DNA from: G965250275 sp965250275 | GTDB lineage: Bacteria; Pseudomonadota; Alphaproteobacteria; Rhodobacterales; Rhodobacteraceae | Direction: 5' to 3' | Length of the DNA stretch: 64,000 nt | Assembly (NCBI GenBank): GCA_965250275.1 | Contig: OZ252297.1 | Location: 124,001-188,000, forward strand | Shown: piece by piece, positions 52,388-61,299 of the stretch | Numbering within the stretch: position 1 is the stretch's first letter | How the letters are laid out: each line of letters opens with the position of its first letter | Program-made: the position numbers and the translations under genes | The notes under the pieces: model-generated | What the model was told of the DNA's origin: nothing | Seen by the model: only the letters and a program-made list of their open reading frames with translations | Database searches by the model: none

Positions 52388-54196
52388 TCAAATCCGAACC
52401 ACCGCCGGATCAACATCGGAGTAGAGCCGCTCGATCAGCGCCGCGCGCCTGTCATGAATCTTGGCGAAGTTGAGATTGCCCTTCGCCGTGATTTCTCCCT
52501 CTGCCATGGAGGGCGGCTCGGCCAAAACCAACGCCCTCACAACCCGATTGGTGGATCCTGCTGCGTGCATGGCCTGTTCGGTGAGTTTTTCCTTCAGCAT
52601 TTCCAATAGCGCTGGACTGAGGATGGCCCCTTCGATGTCCTGCACGTCCGGCAGGGACTGAATGGTATCAGGGCTTGGAACAATCAATATCCCGACTTCG
52701 GCGCGCCCGATGCCCGTGACAATCACATCAGCCGCCAGGGGTGCCAACGCCGTCAGCAGCTCCAGCCGCAATGCAGTTGCCCGCACCCAGTTCCCGGTCA
52801 TCAGTTTGAAGTCCTCGGATATCCGTCCGTCAAACTTCAACCCTTTCGACATGTCGTCTGGGTCCACAAACGACATCGCATCGCCGGTGCGAAAGAACCC
52901 CTCGTTGTCAAAGGCGCTTTCTGTCTTCGCGCGGTTTTTAAAGTAGCGCTCCATGATGTTCGGGCCTGAGACTCGAACTTCGAACCGCTCATCCTGTTCG
53001 GGGATCAATTTGACGGTGCATCCGGTCATCGGGACGCCAACCACGCCGGACAATTCGGTCGGTTCGTGTTGCTGCATGCAGGCTGGGCCCGTCTCTGTCA
53101 GTCCCCAGGACGAGTTCATCAACGGAACATCTCCGCGCACATCCATCGCCATCTCGGCCAGGTCTTCCCAAACGTCCCTTGGCAAAGAGGCGCCAGCGTA
53201 GAACAGCATATCGAGGTCCTGGAAGTAGGTTCGCCGCAGTTCGGCGTCCTTGCGCATTGCATCGCGCAGCAGCGCAAAGCCCACCGGCACATTAAACGCC
53301 ATGGTCCCGCTCATGAGTTTGTTGTTCTCGATGGTTTTTCCGATCAGCGCCGGTGCGGGTTTGCCATCGTCAACATACAAGCTGCCGCCATTCGACAGCA
53401 TCATGTTGAAATTGTGCGATCCGCCAAAGACATGGTTCCAAGGCAACCAGTCGACGATGCGTGGCACGCGATCTTCGAGGAAGGGCAGTGCATCAAGGAT
53501 CATGGCCTGATTTGAGCACATCATCCGATGCGTGGTTTCTACGCCTTTGGGATGCGACGTCGAACCGGACGTCAAAAGGATCTTCACAACCGAGTCCGGG
53601 CCGACGGTGGCCGCCGCAGCGTCGACGCCTGCTTCGCCCTCTGACCTTAGCGTGTCCAGTGTCGACATCGATGGCGCCGGGTTTTGGCTCACAACGATGT
53701 CCCGTCCGGCCATTTCTTCCATCGCCAAAGCGGTACCGAAGCGCTCTCCATCCACGGCATAGACCATCCGGGGATCGATGAGGTCCAAGATGAATTTCAG
53801 CTGTTTCTGAGCCCCGGGGATCAGTGAATACTGCTCAGCGACCGGAACCGTCGGTATGCCCACATAGTGCGCCGCCAATGTCAGAAGGCCATGATCCACC
53901 CCGTTGCCCGAAATGATCAGGATCGGCGTGTCCTTCGACAGTCCGCGGGAAAGCAGGCCTGCAGCCAGCGCCCGCACTTGCTCCAGTGTTTCGGCATAAG
54001 GCACTTCGCGCCACCCGGGCCCGCTGCGCTCTGCCAGGAACACCGCATCCGGGCGTTCCGATGCCCATCGATGCAACCAATCGCGCGACGTGTCTGCGAC
54101 AGAGGACATTTCATATCCCGACCGCAGCAGGATCGTGCCGTCCTCTCTGTCCTGGCGCAAAACCAGGTGCGCCCTGTACTTGCCTGGCTGAGTCAC
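52388..54196 (-). CDS. fcs: Feruloyl-CoA synthase-like acyl-CoA ligase
   Basis: 602-residue AMP-forming ligase that would activate ferulate or another hydroxycinnamate to its CoA ester. Marks: the P-loop LLTSGSTSHPKGVETTHRMM, LPWNHVFGGSHNFNMMLSNG (typical of Fcs), SSWGLTETGPACMQ and GFFRTGDAMSFVD, and a C-terminal GEITAKGNLNFAKI holding the catalytic Lys. Length fits Fcs. GTG start overlapping the marR stop (GTGA), so the two are coupled. The hydratase-lyase (Ech) and vanillin dehydrogenase are not in the window, so the exact substrate is uncertain. Confidence 0.82.
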   Translation of the reverse strand: MTQPGKYRAHLVLRQDREDGTILLRSGYEMSSVADTSRDWLHRWASERPDAVFLAERSGPGWREVPYAETLEQVRALAAGLLSRGLSKDTPILIISGNGVDHGLLTLAAHYVGIPTVPVAEQYSLIPGAQKQLKFILDLIDPRMVYAVDGERFGTALAMEEMAGRDIVVSQNPAPSMSTLDTLRSEGEAGVDAAAATVGPDSVVKILLTSGSTSHPKGVETTHRMMCSNQAMILDALPFLEDRVPRIVDWLPWNHVFGGSHNFNMMLSNGGSLYVDDGKPAPALIGKTIENNKLMSGTMAFNVPVGFALLRDAMRKDAELRRTYFQDLDMLFYAGASLPRDVWEDLAEMAMDVRGDVPLMNSSWGLTETGPACMQQHEPTELSGVVGVPMTGCTVKLIPEQDERFEVRVSGPNIMERYFKNRAKTESAFDNEGFFRTGDAMSFVDPDDMSKGLKFDGRISEDFKLMTGNWVRATALRLELLTALAPLAADVIVTGIGRAEVGILIVPSPDTIQSLPDVQDIEGAILSPALLEMLKEKLTEQAMHAAGSTNRVVRALVLAEPPSMAEGEITAKGNLNFAKIHDRRAALIERLYSDVDPAVVRI

Positions 54197-54678
54197 TTGG
54201 TCTCCTCCATTGCAGCACGTTCCACGCGGCTTAGAAGATCGATCAGAAGCACTCGCTCGTCTTCACTCATCAGACGCGTCATTCGCGCTTCGTGCATTTG
54301 AACGGCCATGTCGGCCTGCTTGCGCAGATGTCCTCCGGCCAGTGTAACATGCAATGCATAGGCTCGACGGTCAGTCTCGGATCGATTGCGTACGATGAGC
54401 CCCTTCTGTTCCAGCTCATCGATGACGACAACAAGATTGGGGCGCTCGATCGAGAGCGCATCGGCGAGCTGGGACTGCCGCAAACCCGGATTGTCCGCGA
54501 TGATCACAAGCACGGAAAAGGTCAACATCCGAAGGCCGAACGGCGCCAACGCGGCGTTCACATCCGTCTGCACACCATTGAATGCCCGTTTCATAGTGTA
54601 TCCGGAGAAGCGTCGCAGACCCGATTCCGAGATACTTTCGGTAGATGGGTTTGGTGCGTTTGACGCCAGTGTTTTCAT
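54193..54678 (-). CDS. MarR-family transcriptional regulator
   Basis: 161 residues, winged helix: LRQSQLADALSIERPNLVV and IDELEQKGLIVRNRSETDRR with the wing D-R-R. In aromatic catabolism such repressors respond to the CoA thioester or the acid. Translationally coupled to fcs. Upstream 54782-54794 holds a perfect palindrome that may be its site. Confidence 0.9.
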   Translation of the reverse strand: MKTLASNAPNPSTESISESGLRRFSGYTMKRAFNGVQTDVNAALAPFGLRMLTFSVLVIIADNPGLRQSQLADALSIERPNLVVVIDELEQKGLIVRNRSETDRRAYALHVTLAGGHLRKQADMAVQMHEARMTRLMSEDERVLLIDLLSRVERAAMEETK

Positions 54679-54781
54679 CGGATCGCCCCTGTTAGAGCCT
54701 AGTTACCGGTTTGCCCCGCGCCGTCGAGTAGCTTCACACGAAGACACAAAGCACGACGACCGTGCTCAGAAAGATATGTGA

Positions 54782-54794
54782 CATAACTGTTATG
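54782..54794. promoter_or_regulatory. Perfect palindrome, candidate MarR site
   Basis: CATAACTGTTATG: 6-bp arms around one base, ~104 bp upstream of marR and 27 bp beyond the end of the TRAP permease gene. Another short inverted repeat (TATGTGACATA) overlaps it. Position allows marR autoregulation. Confidence 0.35.
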
Positions 54795-54820
54795 GACAAT
54801 ACTCTGTTGCCGAAACTGGT

Positions 54821-56320
54821 TCAGTACGGGAGCAAGAACAGGGTGATTGCCGGAAACAGAACAAGGATCACAACCCGGATCAGATCGGACCCGACAAAGA
54901 ACATCACGGACTTGTAGGTTTCGATGATTGGAGTCTCGCGGCTCATGGCGTTGATAATGAAGAGGTTCATCCCAACGGGCGGTGTGATCAAACCGACTTC
55001 GACCACGATAAGCACCAGAATTCCGAACCATATGGCCACGAGCTCTGTGTTGATGCGGTTCACAATGCCTTCGGTGACCCGAATGCCCAAGGCGCCCATC
55101 TGCTCGCGGGTCAGCGCGACACCATCGGCCACCGATTGCTGTATGGAGGCGAGCATCTCTGCACTCACCCCCTCAGGCACACCGTTTCTCAGCACCTCCG
55201 CCACTGCATCCGCTTGCATTCCCAAGAGCGTCACGAATCCGAAATCAAGCGCTGCGATCACCGGGTAGAAAATGGGGATGGTGAGGAGGATCATGCTGAG
55301 GCTGTCCATCAGACACCCAAGCAACAGGTAGAGCACCAGGATCAGTGCCAGAACGACATAGGGGCTGAACCCTTGGGCAACCACGAAGTTGGACAACTCC
55401 TGCGGAACCTGCGTAAGGGCCAAAAAGCCATTGTAAAACGCTGCCCCCAGAACAATGAAGAAGATCATCGCTGTCGACCGGGCGGTGACGAAAAAACTGT
55501 CCACAAGCGATGTACGGGTCAGCCCACCATTCAGCAGCGCGATCAAACCGGTGCCAAATGCTCCAACGGCCGCGCCTTCTGTGGGCGTGAACCAACCCAG
55601 ATAGATGCCACCCACAACAAGCACGAAGACAACCAGAACAGGCCAGACCTTCAACAAGGCAGCAAACCGCTCGGAATAGGGGACCCGCGGCCGTGTACCG
55701 GCCGATTCCGGATAGAGCCGCACATAGACCGAGATCGCGATCATGTATCCGATGGCGGCCAGGATGCCCGGAATGAAAGCTGCAAGGAACAACTTGGCGA
55801 TGTTCTGTTCAGTCAGGATGGCGTAGATCACCAGAACAACAGACGGCGGGATCAGAATGCCCAAGGTCCCGCCCGCTGCCAGCGTTGCCGTCGAAAATCC
55901 GCCAGCATACCCGTATTGCTTCAACTCGGGCAGGGCCACGCGCCCCATCGTGGCGGCCGTCGCCAATGACGAGCCACTGATGGCGCCAAACCCCGCGCAG
56001 GCTCCGATCGCCGCCATCGCAACGCCGCCCTTGCGGTGGCCCAGCCAGCCCTCTGCCGCTTTGAAGAGCGCGGAGGACATGCCGCCCAACGTCGCGAAAT
56101 GCCCCATCAGTAAGAACATCGGAACGATGCTCAGCGAGTAGCTGGAAAATGTCGTGTAGGTCTCGTTCTTGAGCCGTGCGAAGGCGACGGTTGTGCCGTC
56201 CGTGACAATGATCAGTCCGACCAGTCCGACCACGAACATCGCCAGTCCGATGGGCACCCTGAGAAAAATGAGCACCATCAACGCGGGGAACGAAACCACC
56301 CCGATCATGAGGTCGCTCAT
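54821..56320 (-). CDS. TRAP transporter large permease (DctM type), aromatic cluster
   Basis: 499 residues, longer than most DctM (~430) because of a central insertion between two helices near residue 370-430 (VLRNGVPEGVSAEMLASIQQ) and extended loops. Family marks: SIVPMFLLMGHFATLGGM, ACAGFGAISGSSLATAATMG, LAAGGTLGILIPPSVVLVIY, WFTPTEGAAVGAFGT and LITPPVGMNLFIINA. Coupled to the small permease gene (ATGA overlap). Confidence 0.9.
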   Translation of the reverse strand: MSDLMIGVVSFPALMVLIFLRVPIGLAMFVVGLVGLIIVTDGTTVAFARLKNETYTTFSSYSLSIVPMFLLMGHFATLGGMSSALFKAAEGWLGHRKGGVAMAAIGACAGFGAISGSSLATAATMGRVALPELKQYGYAGGFSTATLAAGGTLGILIPPSVVLVIYAILTEQNIAKLFLAAFIPGILAAIGYMIAISVYVRLYPESAGTRPRVPYSERFAALLKVWPVLVVFVLVVGGIYLGWFTPTEGAAVGAFGTGLIALLNGGLTRTSLVDSFFVTARSTAMIFFIVLGAAFYNGFLALTQVPQELSNFVVAQGFSPYVVLALILVLYLLLGCLMDSLSMILLTIPIFYPVIAALDFGFVTLLGMQADAVAEVLRNGVPEGVSAEMLASIQQSVADGVALTREQMGALGIRVTEGIVNRINTELVAIWFGILVLIVVEVGLITPPVGMNLFIINAMSRETPIIETYKSVMFFVGSDLIRVVILVLFPAITLFLLPY

Positions 56321-56907
56321 GCCTCTGCCTCCGTTCCGTCAAGAACGAGGATGCGGCCGGTCAGAAACTCGATCACCCGCACAATTGCCATGTAGATACC
56401 CACGATGGCGGCGGCGACCGCCCCAACGAGGCTGGCCGCGTAGGCCCACCAGACCGGGAACTCGATCAGGAACGACGTCTCACCATTGTAGATCTTGCTA
56501 ATCATGCCCTGGCACAACTGAACGGCAATCAGTACCAGCACGCCGGCAAAAACAGCTTCGGTCACCATACGCAAGAAGCGGTTCACACCGCGTGGAAATG
56601 TGTTTGCGAGCACATCAACCGACGCGTGACCGGCCGTGATCTGGCAAAGCGGGATGAAAGCAAAAATGGCAAATGCGACACCGGCTTCGACCAGTTCGAA
56701 GTCCCCGTTTACGGGCCCCACGCCGATCTCGATCATCCACTGCGAAAACCCAGGCGCCACGCGTTCCATTAAATCCCCGTGAAACACGCCGTTCAGAAGC
56801 CGCCCCAGAATGGATGCACAGGTCAAAATGATCAGGAACGACAGGACAATACCGCCCAGCACAGCCATCACCCGTGCAAGCGACATCATCAGTCTGTGTA
56901 TCTGCAT
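56317..56907 (-). CDS. TRAP transporter small permease (DctQ type), aromatic cluster
   Basis: 196 residues, four helices (ARVMAVLGGIVLSFLIILTC first; WWAYAASLVGAVAAAIVGIY last). Larger than usual DctQ with an extra segment after helix 1. ATG 56907 preferred over GTG 56925. Between receptor and large permease, normal P-Q-M order. Confidence 0.85.
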   Translation of the reverse strand: MQIHRLMMSLARVMAVLGGIVLSFLIILTCASILGRLLNGVFHGDLMERVAPGFSQWMIEIGVGPVNGDFELVEAGVAFAIFAFIPLCQITAGHASVDVLANTFPRGVNRFLRMVTEAVFAGVLVLIAVQLCQGMISKIYNGETSFLIEFPVWWAYAASLVGAVAAAIVGIYMAIVRVIEFLTGRILVLDGTEAEA

Positions 56908-56971
56908 GTTTTGCCTGCGCCTCACAAATTCGGCCGCGGCAGGCGCCGCGGCCGTTGTCTTTGCTGAACGT

Positions 56972-58018
56972 TTACTGGGTGTATTTGTCGATCAGCATCC
57001 GGGCTTCATCGATCAACGCCTGACCGTCGATGCCCTTTTCGTTCATATCAGCCACCCATGCCTCGTAGATCGGCTGAGACGCTTCTTTCCACTGAGCGGT
57101 CTGCGCTTCGTCGAGGGTGATGATGTTGTTACCGAGGTCGAGCGCGATTTCCCGTGCAGGACCGTCCGAGTCTTCTTGAGTGCCACCAGCAAAAACCGAG
57201 AACTCCAGCCCGGAATTGTCGTCGATGACTTTCTTGAGGTCGTCTGGCAGGCTCTCATATTTGTCTTTGTTCATGGCCAGAACAAACGTCAGGACGTAAA
57301 GCGCATTGCCGGTGAATTCCGTATGGTTAGAGACCAGTTCCGGAACCTTGAGGGCGGTGGTGACTTCCCACGGAATGGTCGTGCCATCAATGACGCCTTT
57401 GGAAAGCCCCTCGGGAACCGCAGGAACCGGCATACCAACCGGCGTTGCGCCGAGTTCGGTCAAAAGGCCGTTCACCGAGCGGGAACCACCGCGGATTTTC
57501 ATCCCCTGCAAGTCGCTCGGCTCAACAACCGGGTCCTTGGTGTGGATCAGGCCGGGACCATGCACCCAAGTGCCCAGGATGTGCACATCCTTGAACTCGG
57601 TGTCCTTCATATGTTTCTCGAACATCTCCCAATACGCCTGGCTCGCAGCGCGGGCATTGGTCATCATGAAGGGCAGTTCGAACACCTCGGTGCTGGGGAA
57701 GCGACCCGGCGTATAGCCGACCACGGTCCAGACGATATCCGCGACGCCATCGATGGCCTGGTCCATCAGTTCTGGCGGCTTGCCTCCAAGCTGCATCGAC
57801 GGGTAGCGCTCGACTTTGATCCGGCCATCCGAATCCGCTTCGACCTTGTCGGCCCAAACATCCAGTACCAGTTTCGGCACATTTGCTTGTGCCGGCAGGA
57901 ACTGGTGCAGTTTCAAGGTTACTTCCTGTGCGACGGCCACTGTCGCGGTGAAGCCTGTCGCCAGCGCCGCAATCGCGGCACCGCCTACAAGGCCCAACAG
58001 CGTTCTCCGTATCGTCAT
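56972..58018 (-). CDS. TRAP transporter solute-binding protein (DctP type), aromatic cluster
   Basis: 348-residue periplasmic receptor with signal peptide (MTIRRTLLGLVGGAAIAALA). Binding-site region LQGMKIRGGSRSVNGLLTEL and the preceding GPGLIHTKDPV fit receptors of aromatic-acid TRAP systems, where an Arg binds the carboxylate. Its place after the gentisate genes suggests 3-hydroxybenzoate, gentisate or hydroxycinnamate as ligand. Confidence 0.88.
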   Translation of the reverse strand: MTIRRTLLGLVGGAAIAALATGFTATVAVAQEVTLKLHQFLPAQANVPKLVLDVWADKVEADSDGRIKVERYPSMQLGGKPPELMDQAIDGVADIVWTVVGYTPGRFPSTEVFELPFMMTNARAASQAYWEMFEKHMKDTEFKDVHILGTWVHGPGLIHTKDPVVEPSDLQGMKIRGGSRSVNGLLTELGATPVGMPVPAVPEGLSKGVIDGTTIPWEVTTALKVPELVSNHTEFTGNALYVLTFVLAMNKDKYESLPDDLKKVIDDNSGLEFSVFAGGTQEDSDGPAREIALDLGNNIITLDEAQTAQWKEASQPIYEAWVADMNEKGIDGQALIDEARMLIDKYTQ

Positions 58019-58213
58019 CTTGATCCTCCCATTCGTGATCGATATCGGCCCCGGTCGGTCCGGTGGGCCGCAGTAAATTGGTGTCCGTGATTCAGCGTTT
58101 CCGCTCTGAGCGGCTGTTCTTCACGCAACGCGACTGGTTGCGAACCTCCCCTATCTGGCAGCGTCACCGCGCTTGAACCCCACCTCATATGCACAATATC
58201 GCAGGACAGAAAG

Positions 58214-59449
58214 TCAAGCCCCAAGCGCATTTCGGGTCTCAGATGACACCGCACCTTCCAGACCGGTGCTGCCATAGAGCCAATCCACGTGCGCGTACCA
58301 GTCAGAGGGGCTCCGCGCACTCATGACCGCATTCCGCAATTCCGCATGTGCGCCAGAAGGGTGATAGACATGATCGCCGATCTGGCGTGACTGCAATTGA
58401 ACCCGCGCTGTGCGCAGGCGGCGTTTGTCCTGATACCGGATCAGCGCCTGATCGATCGGGTCCCCCGTTGCCATTTCTTCGGTGAGACACACCGCATCTT
58501 CCATTGCCATACAGGCGCCTTGTGCAAAATATTGCAACATCGGATGGGCCGCGTCACCCAGCAGTGCCACACGACCGTCGACCCACGTCATAATCGGATC
58601 CCGATCACAGAGCACCCAAAGCTTCCAGTCCTGCCCGCGGTCTATGATCTGCTGTGCCAGCGGATGCACATGTTCAAAGCCCCTGCGGACCTCTTCGCGC
58701 TCAACAGGCAGTCCGGCAGCCGGGGCGGGGGCATCGTTGTGATAGGTCACAACAAGATTGAACGCTTTCCAGTCCGACAACGGGTAATGCACAATATGGC
58801 ACTTCGGCCCCGCCCAGAGGGTCGCCGCGTTCCAGCGCAGTTCTTCCGGCATGTCTTCGACCGGAATGACTGAGCGGTATGTTGTGTGGCCTGAGACCCT
58901 TGGCGCACCATCGCCCACCAATTGTTCACGCGTCTTGGACCATAGCCCGTCGGCACCAATCAGCGCTGCGCCTTGGATCCGCTCCCCGTCTTCAAGAACG
59001 GCCGAAGCGCTGGTCGCGTCCTGCTCATATCCCGAGACCCCAGCGCTTGTGCGCAGGTCGATCAGATCATGGGACTGGCACGCGCGCAGGAATACGCCGT
59101 GCAAATCCCCCCTGTGTACAACGGCGTAGGGATTGCCGTAGCGCGCCCTGAATGCATCATCCAGCGGTATTCGCGTGATCTCTTCACCGCTCAATGCATC
59201 CATGAGCCGCAAATTGTCGATGTAGACCGCCATCTCGCGGGCAGCGTCTCCGACGCCCAGGTAGTCAAACGCATGAAACGCATTCGGCCCGAGTTGGATG
59301 CCTGCTCCGATCTCACCAAGCGTTTTGGATTTTTCGAGCACAATGGACGGAATGCCCTTTTGTGCCAAGCCGACCGCAGCCGCCAGACCTCCAATGCCAC
59401 CACCTGCGATGACAAAGCGTTCTTTCGGATCGGCCGTCACAGTTGGCAC
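58214..59449 (-). CDS. 3-hydroxybenzoate 6-hydroxylase-like FAD monooxygenase
   Basis: 411 residues of the salicylate hydroxylase family. FAD motif IAGGGIGGLAAAVGLAQKG, central GADGLWSKTREQLVG, and GDAAHPMLQYFAQGACMAME. Neighbouring gentisate dioxygenase makes gentisate the likely product, so 3-hydroxybenzoate 6-hydroxylase is the favoured reaction; salicylate 5-hydroxylase is normally a different, multicomponent enzyme. Starts on the base before the fumarylpyruvate hydrolase stop, hence coupled. Confidence 0.85.
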   Translation of the reverse strand: MPTVTADPKERFVIAGGGIGGLAAAVGLAQKGIPSIVLEKSKTLGEIGAGIQLGPNAFHAFDYLGVGDAAREMAVYIDNLRLMDALSGEEITRIPLDDAFRARYGNPYAVVHRGDLHGVFLRACQSHDLIDLRTSAGVSGYEQDATSASAVLEDGERIQGAALIGADGLWSKTREQLVGDGAPRVSGHTTYRSVIPVEDMPEELRWNAATLWAGPKCHIVHYPLSDWKAFNLVVTYHNDAPAPAAGLPVEREEVRRGFEHVHPLAQQIIDRGQDWKLWVLCDRDPIMTWVDGRVALLGDAAHPMLQYFAQGACMAMEDAVCLTEEMATGDPIDQALIRYQDKRRLRTARVQLQSRQIGDHVYHPSGAHAELRNAVMSARSPSDWYAHVDWLYGSTGLEGAVSSETRNALGA

Positions 59450-60148
59450 TCAAGCAGATGGCGCAAGGGTCAGCCTGATAGGTTCCAGGCCGTCTATGGT
59501 GCCGGTGATCACGTCACCTGCCTGCACCGGTCCCACGCCAGCCGGCGTACCGGTCATGATCAGATCACCAGGACGTAAGTGATAGAATCTGGACAGATCG
59601 CAGATGATCTCCTCCACGTTCCAGATCAACTCATCCAGCGTTGCGTCTTGACGGATCTCGCCATTCACCGACAGCTGAATGCGTTGGGTCCCGATGTGGC
59701 TCACATCATCGGCCCTGGTCAGCGGCGCAAAAACAGCACCATCTTCCACGTCTTTGCCCAGGTCCCATGGTCGTTGCTTCTCACGGGATGCGATCTGCAA
59801 ATCGCGGCGGGTCATGTCCAGTCCGCAACCATAAGCGTAAACAGCCGCGCGGGCCTCGTCGGGCGAAGCTTCAAAAACTGACGCGCCCAACGCTACGACG
59901 AGTTCCATTTCGTGATGATAGTTAGACGTTCCCGGAGGGTAAGAGACTTCTGCGCCGGTCAGGATGGCGTTGGCGGCAGATTTGGTGAAGTAGAACGGGG
60001 CCTCACGGTCGACCTCGAACCCCATTTCGGCAGCGTGCGCCGCATAGTTGCGCCCGACACAAAATATGCGCCCAATGGGATAAGCCGCAGCCTCGCCCAA
60101 AACCGGAATCGCCGGCAATCCGGGCAGATCAAAGAGTGTTCCGCTCAA
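59450..60148 (-). CDS. nagK: Fumarylpyruvate hydrolase-like FAA-family protein
   Basis: 232 residues of the fumarylacetoacetate hydrolase family. Marks: IFCVGRNYAAHAAEMG, NYHHEMELVVALG (metal Glu residues), YGCGLDMTRRDLQ, and PGDLIMTGTPAGVG. In the gentisate pathway the enzyme cleaves fumarylpyruvate to fumarate and pyruvate; some relatives act on maleylpyruvate directly. Start ATG overlaps the gtdA stop. No maleylpyruvate isomerase gene is seen. Confidence 0.88.
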   Translation of the reverse strand: MSGTLFDLPGLPAIPVLGEAAAYPIGRIFCVGRNYAAHAAEMGFEVDREAPFYFTKSAANAILTGAEVSYPPGTSNYHHEMELVVALGASVFEASPDEARAAVYAYGCGLDMTRRDLQIASREKQRPWDLGKDVEDGAVFAPLTRADDVSHIGTQRIQLSVNGEIRQDATLDELIWNVEEIICDLSRFYHLRPGDLIMTGTPAGVGPVQAGDVITGTIDGLEPIRLTLAPSA

Positions 60149-61182
60149 ACCGGGCGCTCCTCATAATATCCAATCTTTTCCTGCAATGGACGGTCGTGAA
60201 CACGCACCAGAAACGCCTCGGACTGCGCATGATGCGACAGCTCGGAGAAGACTGGTGCTGTGAACGTGTCCTTTGGTCCCCAACTGATCTTTTCGCCATT
60301 CACCACGGTATGGCCCGACCCCTTCACAACGTGAAAGGCCGCAGAGGATGAACGGCGAGGCGGCCGATGCTCCTGGCCCTCCCCGATAAACATCGCGGTG
60401 AAACCCATGGTTGGAAGTACATCTTCACCCGTCTCGGGATTGACATAGTCGGTTTCCGCCAATCCGCTGTCCCCATACCGGGCCATGGCACGCAACGCGG
60501 CTTCCGTCTTGGACCAGGGATATCGGATCATTGGGAACCGGCTCGGACGAACCGGATGCCCGCGACTGGGCACAAGTCCTGCTGACAGGTATTCAACAGC
60601 ACTGGCATCTGGCCGATTGCGTTGCGCCTGCAAATCCCCTTCTTCGGCATACGATCCTTCCAGGTACACAAAGAGCGGCAGATCAAGCGCGTCCAGCCAG
60701 ACCACAGGCTCGGTCCCGTCATGCCCGTGGTCATGCCATTCGCCGCCGGGCGTCAGCACAAGGTCCCCCTCCTCCATTGGCAGCTTCTCGCCTTCGACCA
60801 CCGTGTACCCGCCTGAACCCTCAACGATCAGCCGCGCTGCTGATGGTGTGTGCCGATGTGCTGGTGCGCTTTCTCCCGGCAAAAGCAGTTGCATCCCGAG
60901 ATAGATGGATGACGTGGCCTGCATCGCACCAACGCCCCGGCCGGGGTCAGAGAGAACCAACACGCGTCGTTCGGCCTTTTCGACCGGGGTGAGGTCTCCG
61001 GCACGCAGCAATAGGGGTCTGAGGGCTTCGTAGGACCAATACCCCGCGCGTGTGACAGGGTTTGGCGCCCCATGCGGCAGAACATTGCGCATCATCGGCC
61101 ACAGCGGTGCGACGCCCGCAGCGCTCAGTTCATCCCGGTAACTCTTGGGCAAGTCTTCCAAAGTCGCGAGATCATTCGGCAT
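60145..61182 (-). CDS. gtdA: Gentisate 1,2-dioxygenase
   Basis: 345-residue bicupin iron dioxygenase that opens the gentisate ring to maleylpyruvate. First cupin: AHRHTPSAARLIVEGSGGY with His-x-His iron ligands and GGEWHDHGHDG for the third. Second cupin: FHVVKGSGHTVVNGEKI. Length normal. First gene of the cluster; GAGGGAGCCCC precedes the ATG and a candidate promoter with palindrome lies at 61212-61246. Confidence 0.93.
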   Translation of the reverse strand: MPNDLATLEDLPKSYRDELSAAGVAPLWPMMRNVLPHGAPNPVTRAGYWSYEALRPLLLRAGDLTPVEKAERRVLVLSDPGRGVGAMQATSSIYLGMQLLLPGESAPAHRHTPSAARLIVEGSGGYTVVEGEKLPMEEGDLVLTPGGEWHDHGHDGTEPVVWLDALDLPLFVYLEGSYAEEGDLQAQRNRPDASAVEYLSAGLVPSRGHPVRPSRFPMIRYPWSKTEAALRAMARYGDSGLAETDYVNPETGEDVLPTMGFTAMFIGEGQEHRPPRRSSSAAFHVVKGSGHTVVNGEKISWGPKDTFTAPVFSELSHHAQSEAFLVRVHDRPLQEKIGYYEERPV

Positions 61183-61211
61183 GGGGCTCCCTCACTTTGC
61201 TTCACTTGGGA

Positions 61212-61240
61212 GGCATACTTACCACTTTAAGATGTGTAAA
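61212..61240 (-). promoter_or_regulatory. Candidate gtdA promoter
   Basis: On the minus strand TTTACA, a 17-bp spacer, then TATGCC, ending ~30 bp before the gtdA start. The -35 lies inside the palindrome at 61229-61246. The -10 is weak. Confidence 0.4.
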
Positions 61241-61246
61241 CATCTT
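61229..61246. promoter_or_regulatory. Near-perfect 18-bp palindrome, candidate operator of gtdA cluster
   Basis: AAGATGTGTAAACATCTT: 6-bp arms AAGATG/CATCTT and 16 of 18 positions symmetric. Overlaps the putative -35 box, so a bound repressor would block transcription; MarR- or similar dimers bind such sites. Confidence 0.6.
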
Positions 61247-61299
61247 TGCGGTCAGAGGGCACCGTCGGCAGCATGTCGCCGCGCAGCGCGCTTGGCAGA

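Noticed and set aside
56810..58090. 426-residue plus-strand frame over the TRAP receptor gene
   Set aside because: Opposite strand carries a complete DctP protein; no recognisable content here.
58124..58142. Inverted repeat CGCAAC/GTTGCG between the hydroxylase and TRAP receptor genes as an operator
   Set aside because: Short arms with a 7-bp loop in a region that could also hold an attenuating hairpin; nothing ties it to a regulator.
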